Below are positions 7,012-15,419 of a stretch of 33,768 nucleotides of DNA, one piece after another (within the stretch, counting starts at the first letter, position 1; each line of letters begins with the position of its first letter). This DNA is from an uncultured Roseburia sp. (GTDB taxonomy: Bacteria; Bacillota; Clostridia; Lachnospirales; Lachnospiraceae), in contig UQAQ01000035.1 of assembly GCA_900539115.1 (NCBI GenBank), positions 1 to 33,768 of the forward strand, in the 5' to 3' direction. The notes under the pieces were generated by a model. That model was not told the DNA's origin, did not search any database, and worked only from the letters and a program-made list of their open reading frames with translations. The translations under genes were made by a program, and so were the position numbers.

Positions 7012-8016
7012 ATGAAATTACTGATTTATGGGATGACGGAGGACGAGAAAAAGATTCTCGCCGAGATCCGGCAGCAGGTAGATGTTGAAGAGATTGCATT
7101 TGCAGATGGTATTTTTACCAAGGACAGGATCGCAGAAGTCGATGGATTCCGTGCAATCTGGATTATGACAAACAGCATGATCGGTGAGGAAGAAGCCAGA
7201 CTTCTTTCTGAGCATGGAGTGCGTTACATCGTCTCCAGGGCGACCGGCATCGATCATCTTGACCTCGAAGCATTGCGGAAGTACGGCATTAAGGCAGCCA
7301 ATGTGCCGTCGTATTCACCCAATGCGATCAGCGAGCATACGTTGATGCTTTTGCTCGCTGCACTGCGCCACATGCGGCGTAGCGAGGCAATGGTTGCCCG
7401 ACGGGATTTTGGGATTGCAGGATTGTGTGGAAGAGAGATCCGCACAATGACCATCGGTGTCATCGGAGCCGGGCGTATCGGAACATTGACGATCAAGGCG
7501 CTGGCGGCACTCGGAGCCAAAGTGCTTGTGCATGCGAGACATGTACACCTAGACCTTGTCGGGATCGCGACGCAGGTTTCACTTTCCGAAATCTGGGAAC
7601 GCAGTGATGCCATCGTGCTTCATTGCCCCCTTACAAAAGAAAATACGCATCTGATCGGGAAAGAGACATTGGAACAGTGCAAACCGGGTGTCGTGGTTGT
7701 AAATACTGCGCGAGGTGGTCTGGTAGATGGCAAGGCGATGTTAGATGCACTGAAAAAAGGAAAGGTTTCTGCGTTTGCAATGGACGTTTATGAGACGGAA
7801 GATGATTTTGTACGGGTCGATTTTGAAGGAAAGCCGACCGGTGATCCGGTGTTTGAGGAGCTGCTTGCAAGAGAAGAGGTAATTTATACGTCACATATCA
7901 GTTTCCTGACAGACCGGGCATTGTACGAGATTATGAGAATTTCGCTGGAAAATGCGTCGGAATATGAGAAAAATGGCATTTGCCACAATGAAGTGACGAC
8001 GGGGAAAGGTCAGTGA
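7012..8016 (+). CDS. D-2-hydroxyacid dehydrogenase (NAD-dependent, D-LDH-like)
   Basis: A 334-residue protein of the D-isomer-specific 2-hydroxyacid dehydrogenase family. The Rossmann motif is GAGRIG (152-157). The catalytic triad is Arg234 in NTARGGLVDG, a Glu in DVYETE (~261-263) and His295 in YTSHISFLTD. The C-terminal AMDVYE and SHISFLTDRAL pattern is closest to the D-lactate/D-2-hydroxyisocaproate dehydrogenase branch, which reduces 2-keto acids to D-2-hydroxyacids with NADH. The RBS GAGGAGGGAAGG precedes the start. A 2-keto acid from one of the aminotransferases downstream is a reasonable substrate (inference). Confidence 0.88.
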   Translation: MKLLIYGMTEDEKKILAEIRQQVDVEEIAFADGIFTKDRIAEVDGFRAIWIMTNSMIGEEEARLLSEHGVRYIVSRATGIDHLDLEALRKYGIKAANVPSYSPNAISEHTLMLLLAALRHMRRSEAMVARRDFGIAGLCGREIRTMTIGVIGAGRIGTLTIKALAALGAKVLVHARHVHLDLVGIATQVSLSEIWERSDAIVLHCPLTKENTHLIGKETLEQCKPGVVVVNTARGGLVDGKAMLDALKKGKVSAFAMDVYETEDDFVRVDFEGKPTGDPVFEELLAREEVIYTSHISFLTDRALYEIMRISLENASEYEKNGICHNEVTTGKGQ

Positions 8017-8020
8017 TAGT

Positions 8021-9616
8021 ATGTATGCAGAGAAATTGTATAAAAATGGAAAGTTCTACACGATGGAACAAGAGGGACAGACGGTAGAGGCCGTCGGTGT
8101 CCGCGATGGAAAAATCGTATTTACGGGAACGAACGAAGAAGCAGAGAAAATAGAGAGCGACGAAATCATTGATATAAAAGGAAGGGCAGTATTTCCGGGA
8201 TTTATCGACTGCCACCAGCATACATTGGCTTACGCGAGGACGACAAAAGAAGTCAATCTTGTCGGGACAAAAAGCGTACAGGACATATTGGACCGCCTGA
8301 AAGAGCGTGCGAAAGTGACGCCGCCGGGGGATTGGATCAAAGGAAGCGGCTTCAACCACGAGGAATTTGACGAGGTGCGGATTCCGACAAAAGAGGAACT
8401 CGACAGTGTCAGCAAAGAGTGTCCGATTCTGATCAGCCGGTATTGTATGCATGTGCATGCAGCAAATTCAAAAGCACTTGAGATCGCCGGAATTGATGAG
8501 AATTTCAAACCGATCGTACCAGATTCCGTGGAGTACGGAGCCGATGGAAAGCCAAACGGCATCCTGCGTGAGAGCGCGGTAACGCCGGTATTAAAGAGTA
8601 TTCCGGATCTTCTGCCGACACCGGAGGACAAAAAAGATGCCCTCGAAGCGGTGTGCCGCGACATGAACCGTTATGGGATCACCGGCATTCATCCGATTCA
8701 GGGAAAATTTGTCGATGCGGACGAGTATATGAATCTATATCAGGAACTGGAGGAGGAAGGGCGGCTTCCGGTCCGCGTGTACTTGTCATTTGACGAATAT
8801 CCGTCCTTTCATATGAAGACAGGATTTGGAAATGAAAAATTGCGCTACGGCTTTTACAAAATATACAGCGACGGATCGCTTGGTTCGCGAAATGCCGCAT
8901 TGACGGAGGATTATTCGGATGATCCGGGAAATAAAGGGCTTTTGAATCATTCGCCGGAAGAAGTCATGGAAATGTGCCAGAAGGCCTATGACATGGATCT
9001 GCAGATCGGCATTCATGCGATCGGCGACCGTGGTGTCGAGATTGCGCTTGACGCATTGGAAAACTGCTACCGAAAGAATCCGAAGCCAAATGTTCGGTTT
9101 CGCCTGATTCACGGCATCGTGCTTCGCAAAGACCTGATTGATAGAATCAAAAAAATGCCAATCATCGTGGATATCCAGCCGAGATTTACGTCGAATTATA
9201 ACATTTGGTGGTCGGAAGACCGTCTCGGACCGGACCGGATCCGATATGCCTATGCTTGGAACACATTGATCAAGGAAGGCATCATTCTTACCGGAAGTTC
9301 GGATTCACCGGTGGAACCGTACAGTCCGATGCTCGGTGTATATTCCATCGTGTGCAGGCAGGATCTTACCGGAAAACCGGAGGGCGGATGGTATCCGAAG
9401 GAGCGCGTCAGTGTATACGACGCCATCAGTATGTATACCAGAAACGCTGCGTATTCTTCTTACGAAGAAGACATCAAAGGCACGATAACAGTGGGAAAAT
9501 TGGCGGACTTCGCTGTAATGGAAGAAGATCCATTTACCGTTGACCCATTACATATAAAAGACATCCGCGTTATGCAGACATGGCTTGGCGGAGAAAAAGT
9601 TTACGAGGCAGAGTAA
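8021..9616 (+). CDS. Amidohydrolase, YtcJ/amidohydrolase-3 type
   Basis: A 531-residue metal-dependent amidohydrolase. The N-terminal beta-sandwich strand (YKNGKFYTMEQ) leads into PGFIDCHQHTLAY, with metal-binding His65 and His67. Further family motifs are YSDGSLGSRNAALTEDY, the IHAIGDRGVEIALDALE block (metal His), FRLIHGIVL, and ILTGSSDSPVEPYSPM with the C-terminal catalytic Asp. This subfamily includes N-substituted formamide deformylase and many uncharacterised N-acyl or cyclic amide hydrolases. The gene starts four bases after the dehydrogenase stop, so it is translationally coupled. It may hydrolyse an N-acyl or lactam form of the substrate; the true reaction is not evident. Confidence 0.88.
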   Translation: MYAEKLYKNGKFYTMEQEGQTVEAVGVRDGKIVFTGTNEEAEKIESDEIIDIKGRAVFPGFIDCHQHTLAYARTTKEVNLVGTKSVQDILDRLKERAKVTPPGDWIKGSGFNHEEFDEVRIPTKEELDSVSKECPILISRYCMHVHAANSKALEIAGIDENFKPIVPDSVEYGADGKPNGILRESAVTPVLKSIPDLLPTPEDKKDALEAVCRDMNRYGITGIHPIQGKFVDADEYMNLYQELEEEGRLPVRVYLSFDEYPSFHMKTGFGNEKLRYGFYKIYSDGSLGSRNAALTEDYSDDPGNKGLLNHSPEEVMEMCQKAYDMDLQIGIHAIGDRGVEIALDALENCYRKNPKPNVRFRLIHGIVLRKDLIDRIKKMPIIVDIQPRFTSNYNIWWSEDRLGPDRIRYAYAWNTLIKEGIILTGSSDSPVEPYSPMLGVYSIVCRQDLTGKPEGGWYPKERVSVYDAISMYTRNAAYSSYEEDIKGTITVGKLADFAVMEEDPFTVDPLHIKDIRVMQTWLGGEKVYEAE

Positions 9617-9636
9617 CTGCCGGATTGGAGGACATT

Positions 9637-10905
9637 ATGTTATTAGATGGAAGCGTTACAAAACAAGAAGCGATTAATGATTGTCTTACTTACTGGAACC
9701 CAAACCGTACGCAGACCTGGTTTGATATGGGAATCGATATCATCATCGGCAAACGCGAAGGTTATTATTTCTGGGACATGGATGGAAAAAAATACATGAA
9801 CCTTCATCTGAACGGCGGAACATTTAACCTCGGACACCGTAATCCGGAAGTGATCGCAGCCCTCGAAGAAGGAGTCAAAGAGTTTGATATCGGAAACCAT
9901 CACTTTGGTTCCGTGGCCCGCGGTAAATTGGCAAAAAGCCTTGTCACTACGGCGACTCCGGGTATGCAGTACGCCATCTTTTCCAGCTGCGGCGGCGAGG
10001 CTGTCGATGTGGCGATCAAGAGTGTGCGTTATGCGACAAAACGCCGTAAGATCGTATCTTTGCAGAAATGTTACCACGGTCATACCGGACTGGCACTCTC
10101 TGCCGGCGATCCATTTTTCAAGGATGCATTTTTGTGCGATGGTGCGGACCAGTACTATGAGCAGGTGCCGATGAACGACGTGGATGCAATGGAAGCCGTA
10201 TTGAAAAAAGAAGATGTCGCAGGTGTTATCATTGAGACCATCCCGGCGACCTATGGATTCCCGATTCCGGAGCCGGGCTACCTGAAAGCGGTAAAAGCGC
10301 TTTGTGAAAAATACGGAACTCTCTACATCGCCGATGAAGTGCAGACCGGCCTTATGAGAACCGGAAAAATGTGGGGAATTATGCACGAGGGTGTAAATCC
10401 GGATGTCATCGTCAGCGGTAAAGGCCTGAGCGGCGGTATTTATCCGGTTGCAGCGACGATCATGACGAAGCAGGCAGGAAAATGGGTCGAGGAGATCGGC
10501 CGCAGCCACACATCGACATTTGGAGGTTCTGAACTCGGATGTGTCGTAGCCAATAAAGTGGTCGAAATGGTAACCCGCAAGGAAACTGTTGACAATGTAC
10601 ATTTCCTCGAAGGCTACTTGAAGAAAGGACTGGATGAAGTTCACAAATTGTATCCGGACTTCTTCACAAGTTATACACAGCGAGGCATCATCTTTGGATT
10701 GGAATTTGATTTTGAAAATGGTGGACAGCATGCGATGCGTGCCCTCTTTAATAACGGAATTTGGGCAATTTACGCAAGATTCAATCCGAAAATCGTACAG
10801 TTTAAGCCGGGTCTTCTCTGCACCAAGGAATACTGTGATGAACTTTTGGAGAAGTTTGAGAAGAGTGTCAAAGAAGCAAAAGAGACGTGTGCGAAATGCG
10901 AATGA
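9637..10905 (+). CDS. Class III PLP-dependent aminotransferase (or phospho-lyase relative)
   Basis: A 422-residue fold-type I PLP enzyme. The start at 9637 follows TTGGAGG; a longer frame begins inside the amidohydrolase gene. Class III signatures are GTFNLGHRNPEVIAAL, a variant SSCGGEAVDVAIKSVR (usually NSGSEA), the YHGHT phosphate loop, IADEVQTGLMRTGK with cofactor-binding Asp233, and VSGKGLSGGIYP with Schiff-base Lys262. The unusual S-S-C-G-G-E-A replacing N-S-G-S-E-A implies a non-standard substrate or reaction. Class III enzymes include omega-aminotransferases and, notably, the phospho-lyases for O-phosphoethanolamine and 5-phosphohydroxylysine. The next gene is a kinase, which makes the phospho-lyase alternative worth testing. 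Confidence 0.87.
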   Translation: MLLDGSVTKQEAINDCLTYWNPNRTQTWFDMGIDIIIGKREGYYFWDMDGKKYMNLHLNGGTFNLGHRNPEVIAALEEGVKEFDIGNHHFGSVARGKLAKSLVTTATPGMQYAIFSSCGGEAVDVAIKSVRYATKRRKIVSLQKCYHGHTGLALSAGDPFFKDAFLCDGADQYYEQVPMNDVDAMEAVLKKEDVAGVIIETIPATYGFPIPEPGYLKAVKALCEKYGTLYIADEVQTGLMRTGKMWGIMHEGVNPDVIVSGKGLSGGIYPVAATIMTKQAGKWVEEIGRSHTSTFGGSELGCVVANKVVEMVTRKETVDNVHFLEGYLKKGLDEVHKLYPDFFTSYTQRGIIFGLEFDFENGGQHAMRALFNNGIWAIYARFNPKIVQFKPGLLCTKEYCDELLEKFEKSVKEAKETCAKCE

Positions 10906-10971
10906 GGCGGGCGAGGGGAGTCCGGAATGTAAAGTCAGGATTTACAATATGAAAACCAAGGGGGAATTGAC

Positions 10972-11976
10972 ATGGGAACGTTGTTAGAGCCGGATGATAT
11001 CCGAGAACAGCTGCAGTCACAATTGCTTTTGCATTATGATCTGCCGGAAGATACGAAAGTATATCATTTGAAATATTCGGAGAATTTTACCTATCGTCTT
11101 GAAAGTGAAATGACCGGCGAGAAATACGTTCTCCGTGTCAACCGCCCCGGTTATCATGATCTGACGGAACTCGAAAGCGAACTTTCGTGGATTCGGGCAG
11201 TGAAACGGGATACGGACATCCGGACGGCGGATGTTCTCCCGGGAAAAGATGGAAAATTTATCCAGCAGCTTGCGTTTGCCGGAAGCACCGACAAATATGT
11301 ATGCAGTCTGTTTTCCTTTGTGGAAGGCATCGGAATCCGTGGGATGTCCACGGAAGAACTGATCCCGTACCAAAAGCAGATCGGCGCGATTACGGCAAAA
11401 CTTCATCTTCATGCGATGTCATGGAACGCCGACAATTCTCTGCCACGGTTTCACTGGGACATCGAGGATATGTTTGGTGATACGTCGCGCTGGGGCGATT
11501 GGAGCAAAAATCCGGCGTTGACGGAATCACAAAAAGAAATATTTTCTCAAACGGTAGCAATTGGCTGCAAGAGGTTGGAAAAATATGGAAAGAAGCCGGA
11601 CCGGTACGGATTGATTCATTCGGATTTAAATATCAACAATATTTTGGTCGATGGCGATCAGGTAAAGATATTGGATTTTGACGATTGTGGATATGGCTGG
11701 TTTTTATTTGACTTATCCACAGCAGTTTTGGAATACGACACCAACCTTTCTGAGATGACGAGGGCATGGCTGGACGGCTATGAGACCGTCCGCCCTCTCT
11801 CGCCTGAGGATTTGGAAGAAGTAGACACCTTTATCGTGCTTCGTAAGATCGTCCGCATGGGATGGATCGCGTCGCACTGGGACAATGACACGGTCAAACG
11901 CGTGACCGACCGCTATTATACGGAGACAGAAAAACTGGCACGCGCCTACTGTGAAACGAATGGAGGATGCTTATGA
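10972..11976 (+). CDS. APH-fold small-molecule kinase (phosphotransferase family)
   Basis: A 334-residue aminoglycoside-phosphotransferase-fold protein of the SrkA/homoserine-kinase-II/hydroxylysine-kinase superfamily. The nucleotide-binding lobe has YVLRVNRPG (~52-60). The catalytic Brenner motif is HSDLNINN (His216, Asp218, Asn223), and the metal-binding ILDFDDCG motif carries Asp235. The family phosphorylates hydroxyl groups of small molecules such as choline, homoserine, methylthioribose and hydroxylysine. Antibiotic resistance is unlikely given its operon. RBS AAGGGGG. The stop overlaps the next start by ATGA, so kinase and aminotransferase are translationally coupled. The position directly after a class III PLP enzyme resembles the kinase/phospho-lyase pairing of hydroxylysine catabolism. 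Confidence 0.85.
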   Translation: MGTLLEPDDIREQLQSQLLLHYDLPEDTKVYHLKYSENFTYRLESEMTGEKYVLRVNRPGYHDLTELESELSWIRAVKRDTDIRTADVLPGKDGKFIQQLAFAGSTDKYVCSLFSFVEGIGIRGMSTEELIPYQKQIGAITAKLHLHAMSWNADNSLPRFHWDIEDMFGDTSRWGDWSKNPALTESQKEIFSQTVAIGCKRLEKYGKKPDRYGLIHSDLNINNILVDGDQVKILDFDDCGYGWFLFDLSTAVLEYDTNLSEMTRAWLDGYETVRPLSPEDLEEVDTFIVLRKIVRMGWIASHWDNDTVKRVTDRYYTETEKLARAYCETNGGCL

Positions 11977-13160
11977 TTTCGAAAGAATATACAAATATTG
12001 GAAGTAAGAGTTCGGCGATCCGAGAGATGTTTGACCTTGCTCTTGAGCGGAGCAAGGTGGTCGGCGAGGAAAATGTTTATAATTTCTGCATCGGAAATCC
12101 CAATGTTCCGACGCCGGAATGTGTAAAAGAAGAGTTGATGCATCTTTTAGAAACGGAAAATCCATTTCATCTTCACGGTTACACGACTTCTGCCGGCGAC
12201 GAAGAAGCGCGGGATGCCATCGCGGAAGGGCTCAATGACCGCTATGGCACACATTTTACCAGGGAAAATCTGTATTTTACCGTCGGCGCTGCGTGCGCGC
12301 TTAACATTTGTTTTCGTGCGTTATGCAATCCGGGAGATGAATTTATCTCGTTTGCTCCATATTTTCCGGAATACCGTTTTTATCTGGAAACAATCGGTGT
12401 CAAATTTGTCGCCGTGCCTTCGCGGACAGAAGATTTCCAGATCGACCCGGACACATTTGAAAAGGCAATTACGGAGAAAACGAAGGGCGTTATCGTGAAT
12501 TCGCCAAACAATCCGTCCGGTGCCGTTTATTCGAAAGAAACGATTGAAAGTATATGTGAAATATTGGCAAAAAAAGAGAAAGAATACGGCCACGCAATTT
12601 ATATTATCGCAGATGAGCCGTACCGTGAAATTGCCTACGATGTAGAGGTTCCGTATATCCCGAACTTTTACCGCAATACACTTGTGTGCTATTCTTACAG
12701 CAAATGTCTTTCCATCCCCGGCGAGCGAATGGGATATCTTGTTATGCCATCGGAGATCGATGAATTTGATTCAATCAAAAAGGCAGTTTCCGGGGCAGCG
12801 CGTGTCCTCAGTTACGTCAACACCCCGACGATGTTTCAGCTTCTTATGAAAAAATGTCACGAGGATGTCGCCGACATGAGCATATATCGCAAAAATCGTG
12901 ATTTGCTCTATGGTACACTTACGGATCTGGGATTTTCCTGTGTGAAACCGGATGGTGCCTTTTACCTGTTTCCGAAATCACTCGAACCGGACGACTATGC
13001 TTTTTGTAAAAAAGCGGTCGAGCACAATCTGATTCTTGTACCGGGAACAGAGTTTGGCTGTCCGGAGCATGTCCGCATCTCATACTGCGTATCGACAGAG
13101 CAGATTGAACGGGCATTGCCGGCGTTTGAGACATTGGCGAAAGAATATGGAAGAGGCTGA
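11973..13160 (+). CDS. Class I/II PLP-dependent aminotransferase
   Basis: A 395-residue AspC/Aro8-like fold-type I aminotransferase. I chose the ATG at 11973 (MISKEYTNIG): GGAGG lies six bases upstream, while an ATG at 11967 touches the RBS. Key residues are Asn180 in NSPNNPSG, Asp214 and Tyr217 in IADEPYREI, Schiff-base Lys244 in SYSKCLSIPGERMGY with phosphate-binding Arg252, and the substrate-carboxylate Arg in VRISYC near the C-terminus. Length and motifs are typical of alpha-aminotransferases using aspartate, aromatic or branched amino acids. It is the last gene of the operon and converges on the Crp/Fnr gene with a 3-bp gap. It may supply the 2-keto acid reduced by the hydroxyacid dehydrogenase. 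Confidence 0.9.
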   Translation: MISKEYTNIGSKSSAIREMFDLALERSKVVGEENVYNFCIGNPNVPTPECVKEELMHLLETENPFHLHGYTTSAGDEEARDAIAEGLNDRYGTHFTRENLYFTVGAACALNICFRALCNPGDEFISFAPYFPEYRFYLETIGVKFVAVPSRTEDFQIDPDTFEKAITEKTKGVIVNSPNNPSGAVYSKETIESICEILAKKEKEYGHAIYIIADEPYREIAYDVEVPYIPNFYRNTLVCYSYSKCLSIPGERMGYLVMPSEIDEFDSIKKAVSGAARVLSYVNTPTMFQLLMKKCHEDVADMSIYRKNRDLLYGTLTDLGFSCVKPDGAFYLFPKSLEPDDYAFCKKAVEHNLILVPGTEFGCPEHVRISYCVSTEQIERALPAFETLAKEYGRG

Positions 13161-13163
13161 TTT

Positions 13164-13829
13164 TCAGATGTCAAATGTGATCATCTCAAAATGATTTTTC
13201 CGATATCGGATCAATCCTTCTTCCTGCATTTTTCCAAGTTCTTTTGATAATGCACTGCGGTCAAGATTGAGATAATCGGCCATCTGCTGGCGGTTGAACG
13301 GGATGTCAAAGGACGTACTTCCGGTACGTGTAACTTGTTCTGAAAAGTAAATCGCCAGCCGCTCACGGATTGTTTTGGGTGAAGTACAGAAAATACGGCT
13401 GGATAAAACCAAATTTTTCTGCATAGAAATAAAGAGAAGATTACGGATAATTTTTTGCGCAAGAGGCGAATTCTCCGCATCTTTCAGTAAACTCTGCACG
13501 GTCAAATAGAGGATAGCACAGGATTGTGCAGCGACGACATCGACCATCATGGGGGTCCCTGTGATGGCATAAGTCTCGGCAAATACATCTCCTGTTTCAA
13601 GCTTATTTAATATCGTTGAATTGCCCAAAATATCGTTGTTTTCAATGATAACACTACCTTCTATTATAATGCCTATTTCATTGGAATTTTCTCCCATAGA
13701 AAATAGAATTTCTCCTTTTTGATAGGATTTCTTTTTTATAAAATGATGAGATTCGAATTCTTCCCATTCTTTTTCTGTAAAAGTGTGAAAAATAGCATTG
13801 GTTTTTAAATATTGACGATATTTTTTCAT
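13164..13829 (-). CDS. Crp/Fnr family transcriptional regulator (HcpR-like context)
   Basis: A 221-residue protein. The start at 13829 is preceded by AAAGGAG; an in-frame ATG nine codons upstream would include that RBS. Residues ~1-120 form a cyclic-nucleotide-binding-type beta-roll (KGEILFSMGE, LKTGDVFAE-like LETGDVFAE) but without the arginine-rich phosphate cassette, so cAMP is an unlikely ligand. The C-terminal winged helix includes FNRQQMADYLNLDRSALSKELGKMQEEGLI, the Crp-family recognition region. There is no N-terminal Cys cluster, so it is not a classical [4Fe-4S] FNR. It is divergent from an Fe-S protein and a Hcp-like fragment, the neighbourhood of HcpR-type NO/redox regulators. The probable binding site is the dyad at 13843-13856. 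Confidence 0.87.
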   Translation of the reverse strand: MKKYRQYLKTNAIFHTFTEKEWEEFESHHFIKKKSYQKGEILFSMGENSNEIGIIIEGSVIIENNDILGNSTILNKLETGDVFAETYAITGTPMMVDVVAAQSCAILYLTVQSLLKDAENSPLAQKIIRNLLFISMQKNLVLSSRIFCTSPKTIRERLAIYFSEQVTRTGSTSFDIPFNRQQMADYLNLDRSALSKELGKMQEEGLIRYRKNHFEMITFDI

Positions 13830-13842
13830 TTTTTCTCCTTTC

Positions 13843-13856
13843 GTTGTTATAACCAC
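13843..13856. promoter_or_regulatory. Probable Crp/Fnr-regulator binding dyad, site 1
   Basis: GTTGTTATAACCAC is a 14-bp dyad (12 of 14 symmetric, core GTTATAAC). Its centre lies at 13849.5, which is -41.5 from the start site expected from the TATAAT at 13879-13884, the class II activator position. It also lies in the 5' leader of the regulator gene itself. The reverse-complement sequence recurs at 18991-19004. Confidence 0.65.
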
Positions 13857-13878
13857 CGAATTTTTTTATTTATTTTAC

Positions 13879-13884
13879 TATAAT
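13879..13884 (+). promoter_or_regulatory. -10 box of the ferredoxin/Hcp-like operon, overlapping the regulator promoter
   Basis: TATAAT is not accompanied by a -35 box: the hexamer 17 bp upstream reads CCGAAT. This fits an activator-dependent promoter. On the other strand TATAGT at 13877-13882 overlaps it and could serve the divergent regulator gene. Confidence 0.5.
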
Positions 13885-13922
13885 GAAGTCACAAAATCAA
13901 GAAAAAGAAAGGATGAACCAAA

Positions 13923-14726
13923 ATGGTACGAAGAATTATTCAGATTGATGAAGATAAATGTAATGGATGTGGTGCTTGTGCATCGGCTTGTCACGAAGGT
14001 GCGATCGGTATGATCGATGGAAAGGCAAAACTTCTTCGTGATGATTATTGCGATGGACTTGGTGACTGTCTTCCGACTTGTCCGACAGGCGCGATTCAGT
14101 TTGTCGAGCGCGAGGCGGCTGCTTATGACGAAGAAGCTGTAAAAGAAAATATGAAGAAACGCGCAGCACAGGGAAAGGATGAAAAACCGGAAGTTTCAGA
14201 AACGGCGGTAGGTGCGGTGGCTTCCGAACATGTGGCATCTCAGGCGGGCGCAGCATCACAGCCAACCGGTGGTTGTCCGGGAAGCCGGATGCGGATGCTT
14301 CGCCAGCAGGCAGAGAAAGAGGATGTTTTGGCGGGGGAAATTAATTTTGTTAAAGCACCTGCTTCCCAGCTCGCCCAATGGCCATGCCAGATCAAACTTG
14401 TACCAACCAATGCTCCGTATTTCAATGGCGCAAAGCTCTTGATCGCGGCGGATTGCACCGCTTATGCTTATGCTAATATGCACCAGGAATTTATGCGTGG
14501 CAAGGTGACAATTATCGGCTGTCCGAAACTGGATGATATTGATTACAGCGAAAAATTGACGACGATCATCCGCGACAATGACATCAAAGAGGTGACAATT
14601 GTACGCATGGAAGTTCCTTGCTGTGGCGGTCTCGAAATGGCGGCAAAAAAAGCAATTCAGGAGAGTGGGAAGTTTATTCCATGGCAGGTCGTAACGATCT
14701 CAATTGACGGAAAGAAACTGGATTGA
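13923..14726 (+). CDS. Ferredoxin-domain Fe-S protein, 267 aa
   Basis: The N-terminal ~60 residues are a two-cluster ferredoxin domain. The first motif, CNGCGACASACHEG, is complete (CxxCxxCxxxC). The second, CDGLGDCLPTCPTG, has spacing CxxxxxCxxxCP and so lacks one cysteine of the standard motif, as in several relatives. A Glu/Ala-rich linker (residues ~65-110) leads to a C-terminal domain with AADCTAYAYANMHQEFM, IIGCPKLDD and VPCCGGLEMA, which may bind another metal. The RBS AAAGGATG is weak to moderate. It is the first gene of a two-gene unit divergent from the Crp/Fnr regulator. A role in electron transfer under redox or nitrosative stress is inferred from the neighbourhood. Confidence 0.82.
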   Translation: MVRRIIQIDEDKCNGCGACASACHEGAIGMIDGKAKLLRDDYCDGLGDCLPTCPTGAIQFVEREAAAYDEEAVKENMKKRAAQGKDEKPEVSETAVGAVASEHVASQAGAASQPTGGCPGSRMRMLRQQAEKEDVLAGEINFVKAPASQLAQWPCQIKLVPTNAPYFNGAKLLIAADCTAYAYANMHQEFMRGKVTIIGCPKLDDIDYSEKLTTIIRDNDIKEVTIVRMEVPCCGGLEMAAKKAIQESGKFIPWQVVTISIDGKKLD

Positions 14727-14804
14727 TGGAAACTGGCGCCTCGAAATGCGAATGTGCAGGAGGGGCTGAATAATTACCATGATGTTTACTGTGAGGGAGA
14801 ATTT

Positions 14805-15386
14805 ATGCAGAAAAAGGAGTTACAGGATCTGCTGACAGGCGCGCTGATCGGTTTGGTAAAGGCCTGTGGAACGAATCCAAAAACCGAAAATACAGATGCA
14901 ATCGTGGCGGAAGGGCTGGCTATGACATCGCCGGATTTTCCCGGAGAGGTTACCGAGCCTGAGTTGGCGTCGTTTATCGCCAAAGTCCGCGACGAAAAAT
15001 ATACCGTTTCCCCGGGGTGCCGCCTTTGTGCGGCACCTTGTGGCAATACTTCGGATTTTGACATGAAAGAAATCGCCGGCGGGGAAAAAGAGAAAAGTAT
15101 GAAGAGAGAACTTCTGGCACTGATCCGGGCAATGGCTGTAAAAATATGGAAGCGTAGCGGACGCGGCACAACTGGGAACGACGGTGCAGGTGAGGAGGCG
15201 AGTGACACATATGGCGGCGTGGGTGCTTGTGCTTTGGCGGCGGACCCGGAGCAGTTGTTTTTCTTTTATAAGGCGTTGTCGATTATCAGTTATGATTTTA
15301 CGTGCGAAGAACTTGTGCCTGTGCTGGAAGAAGCCAAGAGTTTAGGCGAAAGGCAACCTGCGGCGGCAGATCGCAGCCGGCAATAG
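14805..15386 (+). CDS. Hcp-like helical-bundle protein (short, uncharacterised)
   Basis: A 193-residue protein. The start at 14805 is chosen for GAGGGAG upstream; a longer reading from 14754 has no RBS. It is helical. ELQDLLTGALIGLVKACG at the N-terminus and EQLFFFYKALSIISYDFTCEELVPVLEEAKSL near the C-terminus resemble helical-bundle segments of hydroxylamine reductase (hybrid-cluster protein, Hcp). The Hcp N-terminal CxxC cluster motif and the hybrid-cluster C-terminal domain are absent. A CRLCAAPCGNTSDFD motif (~80-94) could bind a metal. The C-terminal half is glycine- and charge-rich around RSGRGTTGNDGAGEEAS. It is cotranscribed with the ferredoxin-like gene. The assignment is by eye and should be confirmed by profile search. 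Confidence 0.6.
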   Translation: MQKKELQDLLTGALIGLVKACGTNPKTENTDAIVAEGLAMTSPDFPGEVTEPELASFIAKVRDEKYTVSPGCRLCAAPCGNTSDFDMKEIAGGEKEKSMKRELLALIRAMAVKIWKRSGRGTTGNDGAGEEASDTYGGVGACALAADPEQLFFFYKALSIISYDFTCEELVPVLEEAKSLGERQPAAADRSRQ

Positions 15387-15388
15387 AG

Positions 15389-15407
15389 TTGTTGACTACG
15401 TCAACAA
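15389..15407. terminator. Hairpin between convergent genes
   Basis: TTGTTGAC-TAC-GTCAACAA is a perfect 8-bp stem with a 3-nt loop, three bases past the Hcp-like gene stop and 13 bases before the anti-sigma gene end. No T-tract is present, so its strength as a terminator is doubtful. Confidence 0.4.
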
Positions 15408-15419
15408 AGCCAACTGCTC

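Noticed and set aside
9643..10731. Minus-strand ORF of 362 codons
   Set aside because: Fully antisense to the class III aminotransferase, with no RBS and no recognisable domain.
10927..10945. Small hairpin TGTAAA-TTTACA between the class III enzyme and kinase genes
   Set aside because: Only a 6-bp AT-rich stem with no T-tract; likely chance.
10972..11976. Aminoglycoside resistance phosphotransferase
   Set aside because: Despite the APH fold, it is embedded and translationally coupled in a metabolic operon and resembles metabolite kinases of the SrkA/homoserine kinase group.
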